Of a stretch of 41,328 nt of DNA, positions 1-7,415 are shown piece by piece. The DNA is from Verrucomicrobiota bacterium. Its GTDB lineage: Bacteria; Verrucomicrobiota; Verrucomicrobiia; Limisphaerales; JACRJY01. A program made the position numbers and the translations under genes. The notes under the pieces are model-generated. The model saw nothing but the letters and a program-made list of their open reading frames with translations, did not search any database and was not told where the DNA came from. Numbering within the stretch: position 1 is the stretch's first letter; each line of letters begins with the position of its first letter. Location: the NCBI GenBank assembly GCA_016235585.1, contig JACRJY010000060.1, positions 1 through 41,328 of the forward strand, written 5' to 3'.

Positions 1-112
1 CCCCGACCTTGTGGCCGGGTTCAAAGCCGCAGGCCAACTCTTTTTTTACCTCACGAAACCGTCAACCCTGGGGGACAGCTGTGATTTCATTTCTGTGAGA
101 CTGATGCAATCA

Positions 113-203
113 TATGTGGGGGTGAATCTGCCGTCCGTGGGAAAAAACATTCCATCCGTGGGATTGAATGTTTCTTCCGTGGGACGGAGTTATTATTCCG
201 TGA
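113..203. repeat. Five 21-bp iterons upstream of a winged-helix gene
   Basis: The core TCCGTGGGA begins at 134, 155 and 176. Degenerate copies begin at 113 (TATGTGGGG) and 197 (TCCGTGA), so five copies keep an exact 21-bp period. Two helical turns per repeat would put every core on the same DNA face, as in operator or iteron arrays. The last copy abuts the -35 of the winged-helix gene that starts at 240, so autoregulation is a reasonable inference. Because 21 is divisible by three, an open frame with a seven-residue repeat runs through the array. I take that frame to be a by-product. Positions 1-112 hold no gene I can support. Confidence 0.7.
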
Positions 204-233
204 TTGCCTTGGGAAACCGGGTTTTGGTAAGTG
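204..233 (+). promoter_or_regulatory. Putative promoter of the winged-helix gene, leaderless spacing
   Basis: TTGCCT at 204-209, an 18-bp spacer and TAAGTG at 228-233, then 6 nt to the ATG at 240. The -10 is weak on its own. The geometry matches other promoters in this window, where the -10 ends 6-8 nt before the start codon. Confidence 0.4.
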
Positions 234-239
234 TTGGGC

Positions 240-575
240 ATGGATAATTCTGCTGGAAACGCGGGCGGCCCGGCGGCGATGCCGTGGCCGGACTTGGAAA
301 CGATGCTGGGGGCGATCAGCCACGTGGCGCGCTGGCGGATGCTGCGGGAGTTGAGCCTCGGCGAGGCGCGGGAAATCGCCGAGCTGGCGGGGGCGGCGGG
401 CTGCAGCTATGACTCGGCCCTGAAACACATCGCGGTGCTGATCAAGGCGGGTCTCATCGTGCGCGGGCGCGGGGGCCTCCTCCAGATGCAGCGGCAGCAT
501 CTGCCGAAGCCGGGGGAGCGCGTCGCGGATTTCGGGCACTGCCTGCTGCGGCTGGACGCGGTGAAGCAGGGGTGA
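240..575 (+). CDS. Small winged-helix (ArsR-like) transcriptional regulator
   Basis: A protein of 111 residues, typical in size for a single-domain winged-helix DNA-binding protein. The pattern 'ISHVARWRMLRELSLGEAR' followed by 'SYDSALKHIAVLIKAGLIV' resembles the first helices and the recognition-helix/wing region of ArsR/MarR-type folds. No metal-binding cysteine pair of classical ArsR sensors is seen, so the ligand is unknown. ATG at 240 is preferred over a GTG at 231 because a promoter-like TTGCCT/TAAGTG pair ends 6 nt before it. The iterons at 113-203 are the obvious candidate binding sites. The gene is convergent with the frameshifted gene that ends at 610. The fold call is fairly secure; the function is inferred. 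Confidence 0.7.
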   Translation: MDNSAGNAGGPAAMPWPDLETMLGAISHVARWRMLRELSLGEAREIAELAGAAGCSYDSALKHIAVLIKAGLIVRGRGGLLQMQRQHLPKPGERVADFGHCLLRLDAVKQG

Positions 576-609
576 AGCGGAGGGCCGTTGGGACGAAGGT
601 TGCCGGCGG

Positions 610-1238
610 TCAGCCGGCCTGCTCCTCGCGCAGCAGCCCTTCCGGCAGGGCGATGAGTTCCGAGTCGCTGCCATCGGGCTGAAAGGCGATGCGCCCGTCC
701 GGCAGCAGCCGCTTCACGGTGCCGTGCGCCGAGCCGCGCAGGGTTTTCACGCGGTCGCCGGGCTGGAATTCCGCGCTGCTCCACAGGCTCTCGACGATAT
801 TGACCATGGCCTCATGGTCGAGCACACCGGCGATGTAGTGGGCCACCGCCGACATGACTTCACGGCGGCGGACGGTGGGAAGATCGGCGAAAACGAAATC
901 AACAATGGCCCGCCCCACATCCGCAAAAGTGTTGCCGTTGAAGAAAAGGAACGGAGCGCGGCGATGGCAGCGCCGGAGAAACTCTATGGCTTCGTTGAGG
1001 GTGGAGACTTCTCCTTGTCGGCGGCGCCACTCTGCTTCAACCGCTCCATGGCTCTCTGAATTCTGGCCGTGCTGCGCGCCGCCTCTTGCGCACGCTCCTC
1101 GGTTGTAGCTGACGACAAACTCCCAACTCCGGTTTTTGAGAAAAGCGGCTCGGGCTTGTAACGGTGATTGTTCGCCAGGACTTCCTCCAGGATGTCCTCG
1201 TCCGTCAGGTGTTCCAGCAGGTCCAGTCGGAGTTTCAT
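610..1238 (-). CDS. Conserved-looking hypothetical protein split by a -1 frameshift
   Basis: Two overlapping minus-strand frames look like one gene. The upstream part (1238 down to 984, 84 residues, beginning MKLRLDLLEHLTDEDILEEV) is rich in charged helical sequence and ends at a TAG at 984-986. The downstream part, one base back (-1 frame), reads on from about 1018 to a TGA at 610. It contains 'TLNEAIEFLRRCH', 'RREVMSAVAHYIAGVLDHE' and a basic/aromatic C-terminal segment 'FQPGDRVKTLRGSAHGTV' that could be a small beta domain. The downstream frame has no ATG, GTG or TTG near the junction, so independent initiation is unlikely. The start at 1238 is supported by a promoter TTGCGG-N17-TACTTT that ends 7 nt before it. 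A shift of the ribosome, a real mutation or a base error would all explain it. No family recognised. Confidence 0.55.
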
Positions 1239-1245
1239 CGTTCAT

Positions 1246-1274
1246 AAAGTAGCCGCGCGGCCCGTCCGCCGCAA
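1246..1274 (-). promoter_or_regulatory. Putative promoter of the gene starting at 1238, leaderless spacing
   Basis: On the minus strand TTGCGG (1274-1269), a 17-bp spacer and TACTTT (1251-1246), then 7 nt to the ATG at 1238. This supports 1238 rather than 1245 as the start. Confidence 0.5.
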
Positions 1275-1314
1275 GCGGGGTTTTGGTGGGGTTCCGGGGC
1301 GAATCCCGCCGCCG

Positions 1315-2274
1315 TTACTTCTTCGCCTTCTTCTCTTTCTTCGCCGGGGCGGGCGCGGATGACGGCGGCGGGAGTTCCCCGTGCTTCGGCGCGGCTTGTT
1401 CGAGGTTCGGCGTCACGTCGGCGTCCACGTTGCGGACGGCCCAGTGGATGCCGCCGAAGAGGATTTCTTGGAAGAGCGGGTTCGTCCACACGTCCTCGCG
1501 ATGGCCCATGGAGGTGTAGAAGACGCGGCCCTGGCCGTGCATCCGCGCCCAGGTGGCGGGGTAGCTGCCGCGCTGGTATTCGCTGCCCTTCATGCCGGCG
1601 GTCTCCTGCACGAGCAGCACGTGGAGGTTCGGCTGGAATTCCTTGAGCGAATACCACTCCTCGTTCAACTCGAAGCCGGCGGCGTGCTTGGCGAAGCCGG
1701 GGAACTTCGCGTCCACCGCCGTCATGCGCGCGACCTGCTGCGGGCCGTGCTTGATGAATTCCGCGCCAATCATCTTGAGATACGGGTCGGAACGCTCGCC
1801 GTTGTGCTGGTAGCGAGCGGATTTGTCCTGCGGGTCGGGCTGCGTGTGGAAGGTGTCCGTGGCGCTGTGCGAGCCGATGAAGCCCTTGCCGCCGTGGATG
1901 GCGTCGAGGAACGCCTGCTTGCCCTCCGGCGTCATCGGCGGATTTTTGTCCGTGCCCTCCTCGGTGAGCGTGCCGGTGGTGTAGAAGAAAAACGCGTCGA
2001 ACGGCGCGAGATATTTTTTGGAGAACAAACTGCCGTCCTTCGAGAAGGTGAACTCGAGGTTGTGCTTCGGCCCCAGTTCGGCGAGCACCTGCTCGGCGAA
2101 GCTCGGCTGGCCGCCGTTGCGCTTGATGGCGGAGTGCTCGAAGCCGGAGGACTTGGTGAAGAAGAGCACGCGGCGCTTCTTCTTCGTGTCGGCGGCGAAA
2201 GCGGCGGGCCAACTGGCGAGTCCGAGTGTGGCGGCGGCAACGGCGGTGCGGGTGAGCATCTGGCGGCGATTCAT
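1315..2274 (-). CDS. Exported ThuA-like (trehalose utilisation) protein
   Basis: A protein of 319 residues. The N-terminus MNRRQMLTRTAVAAATLGLA is a Tat-like signal (twin Arg, then an Ala-rich hydrophobic stretch) with probable cleavage after AAFA. The body matches the ThuA family, a class I glutamine amidotransferase-like fold: 'RVLFFTKSSGFEHSAI' near the start, 'GKGFIGSHSATDTF' in the middle, and 'RVFYTSMGHREDVW' with 'ILFGGIHWAV' towards the end. ThuA-like proteins in this phylum are usually secreted and linked to carbohydrate turnover; the reaction is unresolved. The tail is low-complexity Pro/Ala/Lys. The start at 2274 is preferred over 2331 because it gives the signal peptide and has AAAGGA upstream. 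Only 40 bp separate it from the upstream aminotransferase gene, so the two are probably co-transcribed. The Shine-Dalgarno fits its internal operon position. Confidence 0.88.
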   Translation of the reverse strand: MNRRQMLTRTAVAAATLGLASWPAAFAADTKKKRRVLFFTKSSGFEHSAIKRNGGQPSFAEQVLAELGPKHNLEFTFSKDGSLFSKKYLAPFDAFFFYTTGTLTEEGTDKNPPMTPEGKQAFLDAIHGGKGFIGSHSATDTFHTQPDPQDKSARYQHNGERSDPYLKMIGAEFIKHGPQQVARMTAVDAKFPGFAKHAAGFELNEEWYSLKEFQPNLHVLLVQETAGMKGSEYQRGSYPATWARMHGQGRVFYTSMGHREDVWTNPLFQEILFGGIHWAVRNVDADVTPNLEQAAPKHGELPPPSSAPAPAKKEKKAKK

Positions 2275-2314
2275 GGTGGGTTCCTTTTGAGTTGTGGTTG
2301 CGGAATTGGACGCC

Positions 2315-3481
2315 TCAAGCACCGACGGCACTCACGGCGGCTTCCGTGTCCGTCTTGCGGCCGGCGGCGTTGAGGATTTCGCCGAGCGCGTCAAGCACCG
2401 TGCGGACGTTTTCCTTTTTCGAGGTCTCGCCCATCAGGCCGATGCGCCAGATTTTTCCCTTGAGCGGGCCGAGTCCCGCGCCGACTTCGATATTGTGGTC
2501 GGTGAGCAGAGCCTTACGCACGGTGACCTCGTCCACGCCCTCGGGCACGCCCACAGGGTTGAGCTGCCAGAGCTGATGGCCCTCCTGCGAGGTGAGCGCG
2601 AGGCCCATCGCGGCGAGGCCGCGCTTGAGCGCGAGATGGTTTTGCTCGTGGCGACGCCAGCGATTTTCCAAACCCTCGACGAGCACGAGCCGGAGCGCCT
2701 CGTGCAGCGCGTAGTTCATCGAGATGGGCGCGGTGTGGTGATACACGCGATCCTGGCCCCAATAGCTGGCGAGCAGATTCACGTCGAGATACCAGCTCTG
2801 CACCTTGCTCTTGCGATTGGTCGCCGCTTCGAGCGCGCGCGGACTCAAGGACACGGGCGAAAGTCCCGGCGGGCAGCTCAAACATTTCTGCGTGCCGCTG
2901 TAGACGGCATCAATGCCCCAGTCGTCGAGCCGCACCGGGCAGCCGCCGAGCGACGTGACAGTATCGAGCACCATCAACGCGCCCGCGCTATGCGCGAGCT
3001 TGGAAATTTCCTCCACCGGCGTGAGCGCGCCGGTGGAGGTTTCGGCGTGGACGATGGCGACAAACTTGGGCTTGGAAACTTTCTTGAGCGCGTCGGCGAT
3101 CTGCGATGGCTCGATGATGCGGCCCCACGGCGCCTCGACCTTGGTGACCTTCGCGCCGCAACGCTCCGCCACGTCCACCATGCGCGTGCCGAACACGCCG
3201 TTGACGCCGATGATGACCTCGTCGCCCGGCTCAATGAGGTTCACGCAGCAGAATTCCATGCCCGCGCTGCCGGTGCCGCTGATGGGAAAGGTCATGTCGT
3301 TCTTCGTGAGCATCACGGCGCGGAGCATCGCCTTGATTTCCTCCATCATCTTCACGAACACCGGATCAAGGTGGCCGAGCAGCGGCTGCGCCATGGCCTT
3401 GAGCACGGAGGGCGCGACATCGCTGGGGCCGGGGCCCATCAGCAGACGCGGAGGAGCGGAAAATTGATTCGGAATTTGCAT
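2315..3481 (-). CDS. Alanine-glyoxylate / serine-pyruvate aminotransferase, class V
   Basis: A 388-residue PLP enzyme of aminotransferase class V. Visible family marks are 'LLMGPGPSDV' at residues 13-22, 'FPISGTGSAGMEF' at 65-77, 'HAETSTG' at 145-151, the PLP aspartate in 'VLDTVTSLGG' and the Schiff-base lysine K199 in 'YSGTQKCLSCPPG'. The family transfers an amino group from alanine or serine to glyoxylate or pyruvate in the cytoplasm (glyoxylate detoxification, serine metabolism). I cannot tell the preferred donor. The start at 3481 is chosen over an in-frame ATG at 3646 because the MQIPNQF start matches the family length, and a strong promoter TTGCCC-N17-TATTCT ends 7 nt before it. It is the first gene of a two-gene operon with the ThuA-like gene. 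Confidence 0.92.
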   Translation of the reverse strand: MQIPNQFSAPPRLLMGPGPSDVAPSVLKAMAQPLLGHLDPVFVKMMEEIKAMLRAVMLTKNDMTFPISGTGSAGMEFCCVNLIEPGDEVIIGVNGVFGTRMVDVAERCGAKVTKVEAPWGRIIEPSQIADALKKVSKPKFVAIVHAETSTGALTPVEEISKLAHSAGALMVLDTVTSLGGCPVRLDDWGIDAVYSGTQKCLSCPPGLSPVSLSPRALEAATNRKSKVQSWYLDVNLLASYWGQDRVYHHTAPISMNYALHEALRLVLVEGLENRWRRHEQNHLALKRGLAAMGLALTSQEGHQLWQLNPVGVPEGVDEVTVRKALLTDHNIEVGAGLGPLKGKIWRIGLMGETSKKENVRTVLDALGEILNAAGRKTDTEAAVSAVGA

Positions 3482-3488
3482 GGCGCGG

Positions 3489-3517
3489 AGAATAGGCGCG
3501 GAGCGAAGGCCGGGCAA
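3489..3517 (-). promoter_or_regulatory. Putative promoter of the aminotransferase operon, leaderless spacing
   Basis: On the minus strand TTGCCC (3517-3512), a 17-bp spacer and TATTCT (3494-3489), then 7 nt to the ATG at 3481. This is one of the best examples of the close promoter-to-start geometry in the window. Confidence 0.6.
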
Positions 3518-3575
3518 TGAATTTGAAGCTGGCATTGCGCCGAATTGGAATTCGGCGCTCCACTCGGATTTAATT

Positions 3576-4154
3576 TTAACCCGTCGCGTTGTGCTTGAAG
3601 TGGCGGCGGCAGACGGAGAGGTAGCGTTCGTTGCCGCCGATTTCAATCTGCGAGCCTTCCTTCACCGCCTTGCCGTGGCGGTCCACGCGCAGCACCATCG
3701 TGGCCTTGCGTCCGCAGTGACAGATGGTTTTCAGCTCGATGAGGTTGTCCGCCCACGCCAGCAGCCACTGGCTCCCCTCGAAAAGATTTCCCTGAAAATC
3801 CGTCCGCAGCCCGTAGGCGAGCACGGGGATGCCGAGTTCGTCGGCGATGTCGGTGAGCTGATGCGCCTGCGCGCGGGTCAGGAACTGCGCCTCGTCCACC
3901 AGCACGCAACTGACCGGATGCCGCGCGAGGGTCAGCCGCGTGAGCGCCAGCAGGTCGTCCTGCGGCGTGAAGGCGTGGGCGTCGGCCTCGATGCCGATGC
4001 GCGAGCGCACCTTGCCCTTGCCATGGCGGACATCAAACGCCGGGGTGAGCACGAGCGTGTTCATGCCGCGCTCGCGGTAGTTGTAGCTGGACTGGAGGAG
4101 CACGGTGCTTTTGCCCGCATTCATCGCCGAGTAGTAGAAATACACTTTCGCCAT
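3576..4154 (-). CDS. tdk: Thymidine kinase, type II
   Basis: A 192-residue enzyme of normal length for type II thymidine kinase, which phosphorylates thymidine with ATP in the pyrimidine salvage pathway. The P-loop is 'SAMNAGKST' (residues 9-17). The catalytic glutamate is E88 in 'VLVDEAQF', and the lasso/substrate region includes '[12 protein letters not shown]' (114-125). The structural zinc site is visible as C145 and C147 ('CHCGRKA') with C182 and H185 near the end; the first pair is CxC rather than the usual CxxC. It is divergent from the Gfo/Idh/MocA gene that starts at 4311 and is separated from the aminotransferase start by about 95 bp. Confidence 0.95.
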   Translation of the reverse strand: MAKVYFYYSAMNAGKSTVLLQSSYNYRERGMNTLVLTPAFDVRHGKGKVRSRIGIEADAHAFTPQDDLLALTRLTLARHPVSCVLVDEAQFLTRAQAHQLTDIADELGIPVLAYGLRTDFQGNLFEGSQWLLAWADNLIELKTICHCGRKATMVLRVDRHGKAVKEGSQIEIGGNERYLSVCRRHFKHNATG

Positions 4155-4274
4155 GCGCGTGGGCTAGGAGACACGAATTGCAGAAATTCGCACGAAGAAT
4201 CTTTTCGGCGGCGAACATGGACGGGCCGGGCCGAAGCTAGAATGAATTTGCCCCCGCCGCATCGCGTCAGCCGA

Positions 4275-4303
4275 TTGACTCAAAATTTCCAAACGCACAT
4301 CAT
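4275..4303 (+). promoter_or_regulatory. Putative promoter of the Gfo/Idh/MocA gene, leaderless spacing
   Basis: TTGACT at 4275-4280, a 17-bp spacer and CATCAT at 4298-4303, then 7 nt to the ATG at 4311. No Shine-Dalgarno precedes the ATG. Confidence 0.5.
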
Positions 4304-4310
4304 TCCCAGC

Positions 4311-5669
4311 ATGAATCCAGACACCAAACTCCCGGGAAAAACCTCCCGCCGCGAATTTCTTTCCCGCACCGCCGCCGCCACCGCGCTCGCGGGCGTGGCG
4401 CTGCCGCACGTCCACGGCGCAGCGGGCGGCAGCCACATCAGGCTCGCGATCATCGGCAGCGGCAACCGCGGCAGCGGCGCGGTCGCCAACGCGATGGAGG
4501 CCACCGGCAGCACGGTGAAGCTCACGGCGATGGCCGACCTGTATGAGGACCGGTTGGTCGGCTCGCATCGCGCGCTGCTGGGCAAGTTCGGCGAGCGCAT
4601 TGACGTGCCGAGCGAAAACCAATTCGTCGGCTTCGACGCCTACAAGAAGGCGATTGACACGCTGCGGCCCGGCTCCGGCGACATCGCGATGCTCACGGGC
4701 TACGCGGGCTTCCGTCCCCACCAGCTCGAATACGCCGTGGCGCGCGGCGTGAATGTGTTCATGGAAAAATCCTTCGCCACCGATCCCGTCGGCGTGCGCC
4801 GCGTCATCGCGGCGGGCGAGGCGGCGGAGAAGAAGGGCGTGAAAATCGCCGCCGGACTCATGTGCCGGCATTCGCGCAACCGGCAGGAACTCATTCGCCG
4901 CATCAAGGCGGGCGAGCTGGGCGAGATTCTTCACACGCGCGCCTACCGGATGCAGGGCGTGGGGCCGCTCGGGCCGAAGCCCGCGAACAAGTCCGAGCTG
5001 GAGTGGCAGACCCGCAACTTCACCAAGTTCCTCTGGGTCTCCGGCGGGCTGTGGGCGGAGATGGACATCCACCAGGTGGACGAGCTGTGCTGGCTGCACG
5101 ACGCGTGGCCGGTCAGCGCGCACGGCATCTGCGGGCGCGCGCCCAACAGCACCGATTGCAGCCAGAACTTCGATTCGTTCAACGTCGAGTGGACGTTCCC
5201 CAACGGCTCGAAGGCCTACCACACCGTCCGCTACATTCCCAAGTGCGAGGGCGAGTTTGCGACGTTCGTCCACGGCACGAAGCGCGCGGCGCAGTTCTCC
5301 GGCATGATCCATGCCGGCACGGTGCAGACCTACAAGGACCAGCGCATCGGGCGCGAACACATCGAATGGCAGGCGCCGAAGGAGGAATTCACGCCGCACC
5401 AGGCGCAGTGGAACGACTTCCTCGACGCCATCCGCACGAACAAGCCGTTCAACCAGGCCAAGCGCGCCGCCTACTCGAATCTCGCCACCATCATGGGTCG
5501 CGCGGCGATGCACATGGGCCGGACGATCACGTGGGAGGAGGCGATGGCGTCGAACTTCCAGTGGTTCCCCGGCAAGGACGCGCTCACGCACCAAAGCGAA
5601 GCGCCCATCAAGTCTGACGCGCAGGGCCGCTACCCGCTGCCCGTGCCGGGGGCGTGGAAGGAGATTTGA
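4311..5669 (+). CDS. Tat-exported Gfo/Idh/MocA family oxidoreductase
   Basis: A protein of 452 residues. The N-terminus carries a twin-arginine signal ('SRREFLSRTAAATALAG', residues 12-28). The Rossmann fold begins at 'LAIIGSGNRGSGAV' (45-58), with the glycine-rich NAD(P) loop. The family EK motif is 'MEKSF' with E152-K153, where the usual proline after EK is Ser. The C-terminal half has 'GGLWAEMDIHQVDELCWL', containing the conserved His/Asp pair of the substrate domain. Exported members of this family act on sugars or glycosides with a tightly bound nicotinamide cofactor; the substrate cannot be told here. It stands alone on the plus strand with its own promoter and is convergent with the hypothetical gene that ends at 5722. 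Confidence 0.93.
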   Translation: MNPDTKLPGKTSRREFLSRTAAATALAGVALPHVHGAAGGSHIRLAIIGSGNRGSGAVANAMEATGSTVKLTAMADLYEDRLVGSHRALLGKFGERIDVPSENQFVGFDAYKKAIDTLRPGSGDIAMLTGYAGFRPHQLEYAVARGVNVFMEKSFATDPVGVRRVIAAGEAAEKKGVKIAAGLMCRHSRNRQELIRRIKAGELGEILHTRAYRMQGVGPLGPKPANKSELEWQTRNFTKFLWVSGGLWAEMDIHQVDELCWLHDAWPVSAHGICGRAPNSTDCSQNFDSFNVEWTFPNGSKAYHTVRYIPKCEGEFATFVHGTKRAAQFSGMIHAGTVQTYKDQRIGREHIEWQAPKEEFTPHQAQWNDFLDAIRTNKPFNQAKRAAYSNLATIMGRAAMHMGRTITWEEAMASNFQWFPGKDALTHQSEAPIKSDAQGRYPLPVPGAWKEI

Positions 5670-5721
5670 AATGTCAGAAGCGAGAGGAAGAAATTTTGCA
5701 GCCTCTCTCGGGGTTAGGTTG

Positions 5722-6120
5722 TCATAGTTTGGGTTTCTTTGACTGCTTGAATCGAAATAAACCTCTCGTGCCGTCTGGCTGCGAGAGCAAACCGAGGCCG
5801 CCGAGATAAAGTGTGAAAGAGTTGGTGCGACCGTCTAAAACAAACGTGCCGCGATACCAATCGGCGAAGTGCCACGACTTCGCGACGTCAGGCGAAGCTG
5901 GTGATGCACTCTCCAGTATCTTCCGAAAACCGGTAGCGTCCAATGCCCTTGCCTGCTTGGCGTTCAGTCCGGCAGTCAGTGTGATATTGGATACCGACTG
6001 CGCGTTCGGAAGCTGACGTAGCATGGTCAAATCTCCGAGCGGCTTGAAATCGTTTGTCGTGTCCGCAATGCAAGCGCCTGCGGAAGCGAACGCGATAGCG
6101 AGTAAAAGTGAGGGCTTCAT
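5722..6120 (-). CDS. Small secreted hypothetical protein
   Basis: A 132-residue protein of unknown function. MKPSLLLAIAFASAGACIA is a short Sec or lipoprotein-type signal; a cysteine at residue 17 gives a possible but poor lipobox (SAGAC). The rest has 'PLGDLTMLRQLPNAQSVSNI' and 'LNAKQARALDATGFRKIL', suggesting a compact alpha/beta domain, and ends in a basic tail (FKQSKKPKL). The start at 6120 is chosen over an upstream ATG at 6150 because it begins the signal peptide. Codon usage is less GC-biased than its neighbours. It is convergent with the Gfo/Idh/MocA gene; only about 50 bp lie between the stops. Confidence 0.65.
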   Translation of the reverse strand: MKPSLLLAIAFASAGACIADTTNDFKPLGDLTMLRQLPNAQSVSNITLTAGLNAKQARALDATGFRKILESASPASPDVAKSWHFADWYRGTFVLDGRTNSFTLYLGGLGLLSQPDGTRGLFRFKQSKKPKL

Positions 6121-6150
6121 GACGTGAACCGTGTGAATGACACCAAACAT

Positions 6151-6285
6151 TCAGATTCGCTGCAGGAGTTGCAGTCGAGCATTTTTCATGTCGCGACGGT
6201 AATCTTGACGCAGGTTCGTGTCCAGCATCCATCCGGCATTGGCGGTTGGCCAGTGCGGTTTCAAGCATTCGAAATTGACCCGCCA
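6151..6285 (-). other. Open in-frame extension after the NHL-gene stop
   Basis: Directly after the TGA of the NHL-repeat gene (6286-6288), the same minus-strand frame stays open for about 44 codons to a TGA at 6151. It includes 'MLDTNLRQDYRRDMKNARL', which looks protein-like. It could be a gene remnant, a 25-residue small ORF starting at the internal ATG, or chance. No Shine-Dalgarno or promoter was seen. Otherwise the 165 bp between the two genes show nothing. Confidence 0.2.
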
Positions 6286-7299
6286 TCACGGCGCGAACTT
6301 CTGGATGCGCTGGTTCGACGCGTCCACGACGTAGATGAAACCCTTGCTGTCCATCGCCATCGCGTGCGGCAGATGAAACTGGCCCGGCGCGTCGCCTTCT
6401 GATTCGTTGAGGCTCATCAGAAAAATTCCGTCCGGCGTGAAAAGCTGCACGCGGCTGTTCGTGGCGCTCACCCATACGCGCCCGCGACGATCCACGAACA
6501 CTCCGATCGGGCCGGGCAGCGGCGTGCGTGTTGGCTTCTCCCGCCCGCCGAAGCCGCCGGGTTCCTTACTGTTGCTGCCCCACGCCGCGAGCGGTTTGCC
6601 GTTGGACGTAAGCCGCTGGATGCGCCCGTCGTGTGATTCCGTGGTGAAAAGGTTCCCGCCCGCGTCGAAGGCGAGGAAGTGCGGGCCGCCGAAGCGGCTG
6701 CCAAACTTGTCGCCGCCGCCGAACTGGCCCGGCTCTTTCCCGTGCCCGCCGAAGCTCGACAGAAACTTCCCGTCGAGGGTGAAGCGTTGCACGCGGTGAT
6801 TTCCCTGGTCGGCCACATAGAGCACACCGTCGGGGCCGAGCGCGAGGCCGCCGAGCTTGTCGAACTCGCCGTCGCCTTTGCCGGCCTTGCCCCACTTGCG
6901 CAGCGGCATCCCGTTGAGGTCGTAAACGCAAATTTCCGGCGTGGTCATGGATGTGACGAAGACTTCCTCATTGTCGTCCACCGCGATGCCGCCGGGCATG
7001 GGCACGACGGGAAACTGGCCGAGATATTTTCCCTGCGTGTCGAACTTCTGCACACGGCTGTTGTTGAACTCGGCGATGAGGATCACGTCCCGGCGGCTGA
7101 TGGCGATGCCGATGGGCGAGCGAAACTCGCCCGCCCCAAAGCCCTTCTGCCCCCACGCGAGCACGAAGTGCGGCGCGCCGGCGGCGAAGCTCGACGGACA
7201 AAACGCCAGGCTCAACAGCAGCACCATGCCCGTGAGGACACGTGGGGAGGCGAACGCAGGCATCAGCAAGACAAGGATCGTGGCAGGCGCGCTCTTCAT
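6286..7299 (-). CDS. Secreted NHL-repeat beta-propeller protein
   Basis: A protein of 337 residues. The first 40 form a Sec signal ('VLTGMVLLLSLAFCPSSFAA'). The remainder is a series of NHL-type blades of about 45 residues: 'FRSPIGIAISRRDVILIAEF', 'VQKFDTQGKYLGQF', 'LGGLALGPDGVLYVADQGNH', 'VQRFTLDGKFLSSF', and finally 'MAMDSKGFIYVVDASNQRIQ'. That gives roughly six blades, enough for one closed propeller. NHL propellers bind proteins, peptides or nucleic acids, and exported bacterial ones are often adhesive or enzymatic accessory domains; no catalytic site is recognisable. The gene is divergent from the SGNH esterase gene, with 116 bp between the starts. The start at 7299 has no clear Shine-Dalgarno. 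Confidence 0.88.
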   Translation of the reverse strand: MKSAPATILVLLMPAFASPRVLTGMVLLLSLAFCPSSFAAGAPHFVLAWGQKGFGAGEFRSPIGIAISRRDVILIAEFNNSRVQKFDTQGKYLGQFPVVPMPGGIAVDDNEEVFVTSMTTPEICVYDLNGMPLRKWGKAGKGDGEFDKLGGLALGPDGVLYVADQGNHRVQRFTLDGKFLSSFGGHGKEPGQFGGGDKFGSRFGGPHFLAFDAGGNLFTTESHDGRIQRLTSNGKPLAAWGSNSKEPGGFGGREKPTRTPLPGPIGVFVDRRGRVWVSATNSRVQLFTPDGIFLMSLNESEGDAPGQFHLPHAMAMDSKGFIYVVDASNQRIQKFAP

Positions 7300-7381
7300 G
7301 TGGTGGTGATTGGCTGACGGTTCCGGGCGAACGTGAATTCACCAGAGGTGCCCCCCCGATGCCGGCCACGAAATCCAGCCA

Positions 7382-7409
7382 TTGCACGCGCCGCGCGGCC
7401 TGCTACAAC
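7382..7409 (+). promoter_or_regulatory. Putative promoter of the SGNH hydrolase gene, leaderless spacing
   Basis: TTGCAC at 7382-7387, a 16-bp spacer and TACAAC at 7404-7409, then 6 nt to the ATG at 7416. There is no ribosome-binding site between. Confidence 0.5.
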
Positions 7410-7415
7410 TTCCCC

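Noticed and set aside
11..247. Open frame with a seven-residue SVG repeat
   Set aside because: The frame is open because the 21-bp iterons are a multiple of three long; it has no start signal and runs into the regulator gene.
610..1245. Single 211-residue gene starting at 1245
   Set aside because: Its first half is Gly/Pro/Arg-rich and in the shadow frame of the better 84-residue reading; the promoter spacing also favours 1238.
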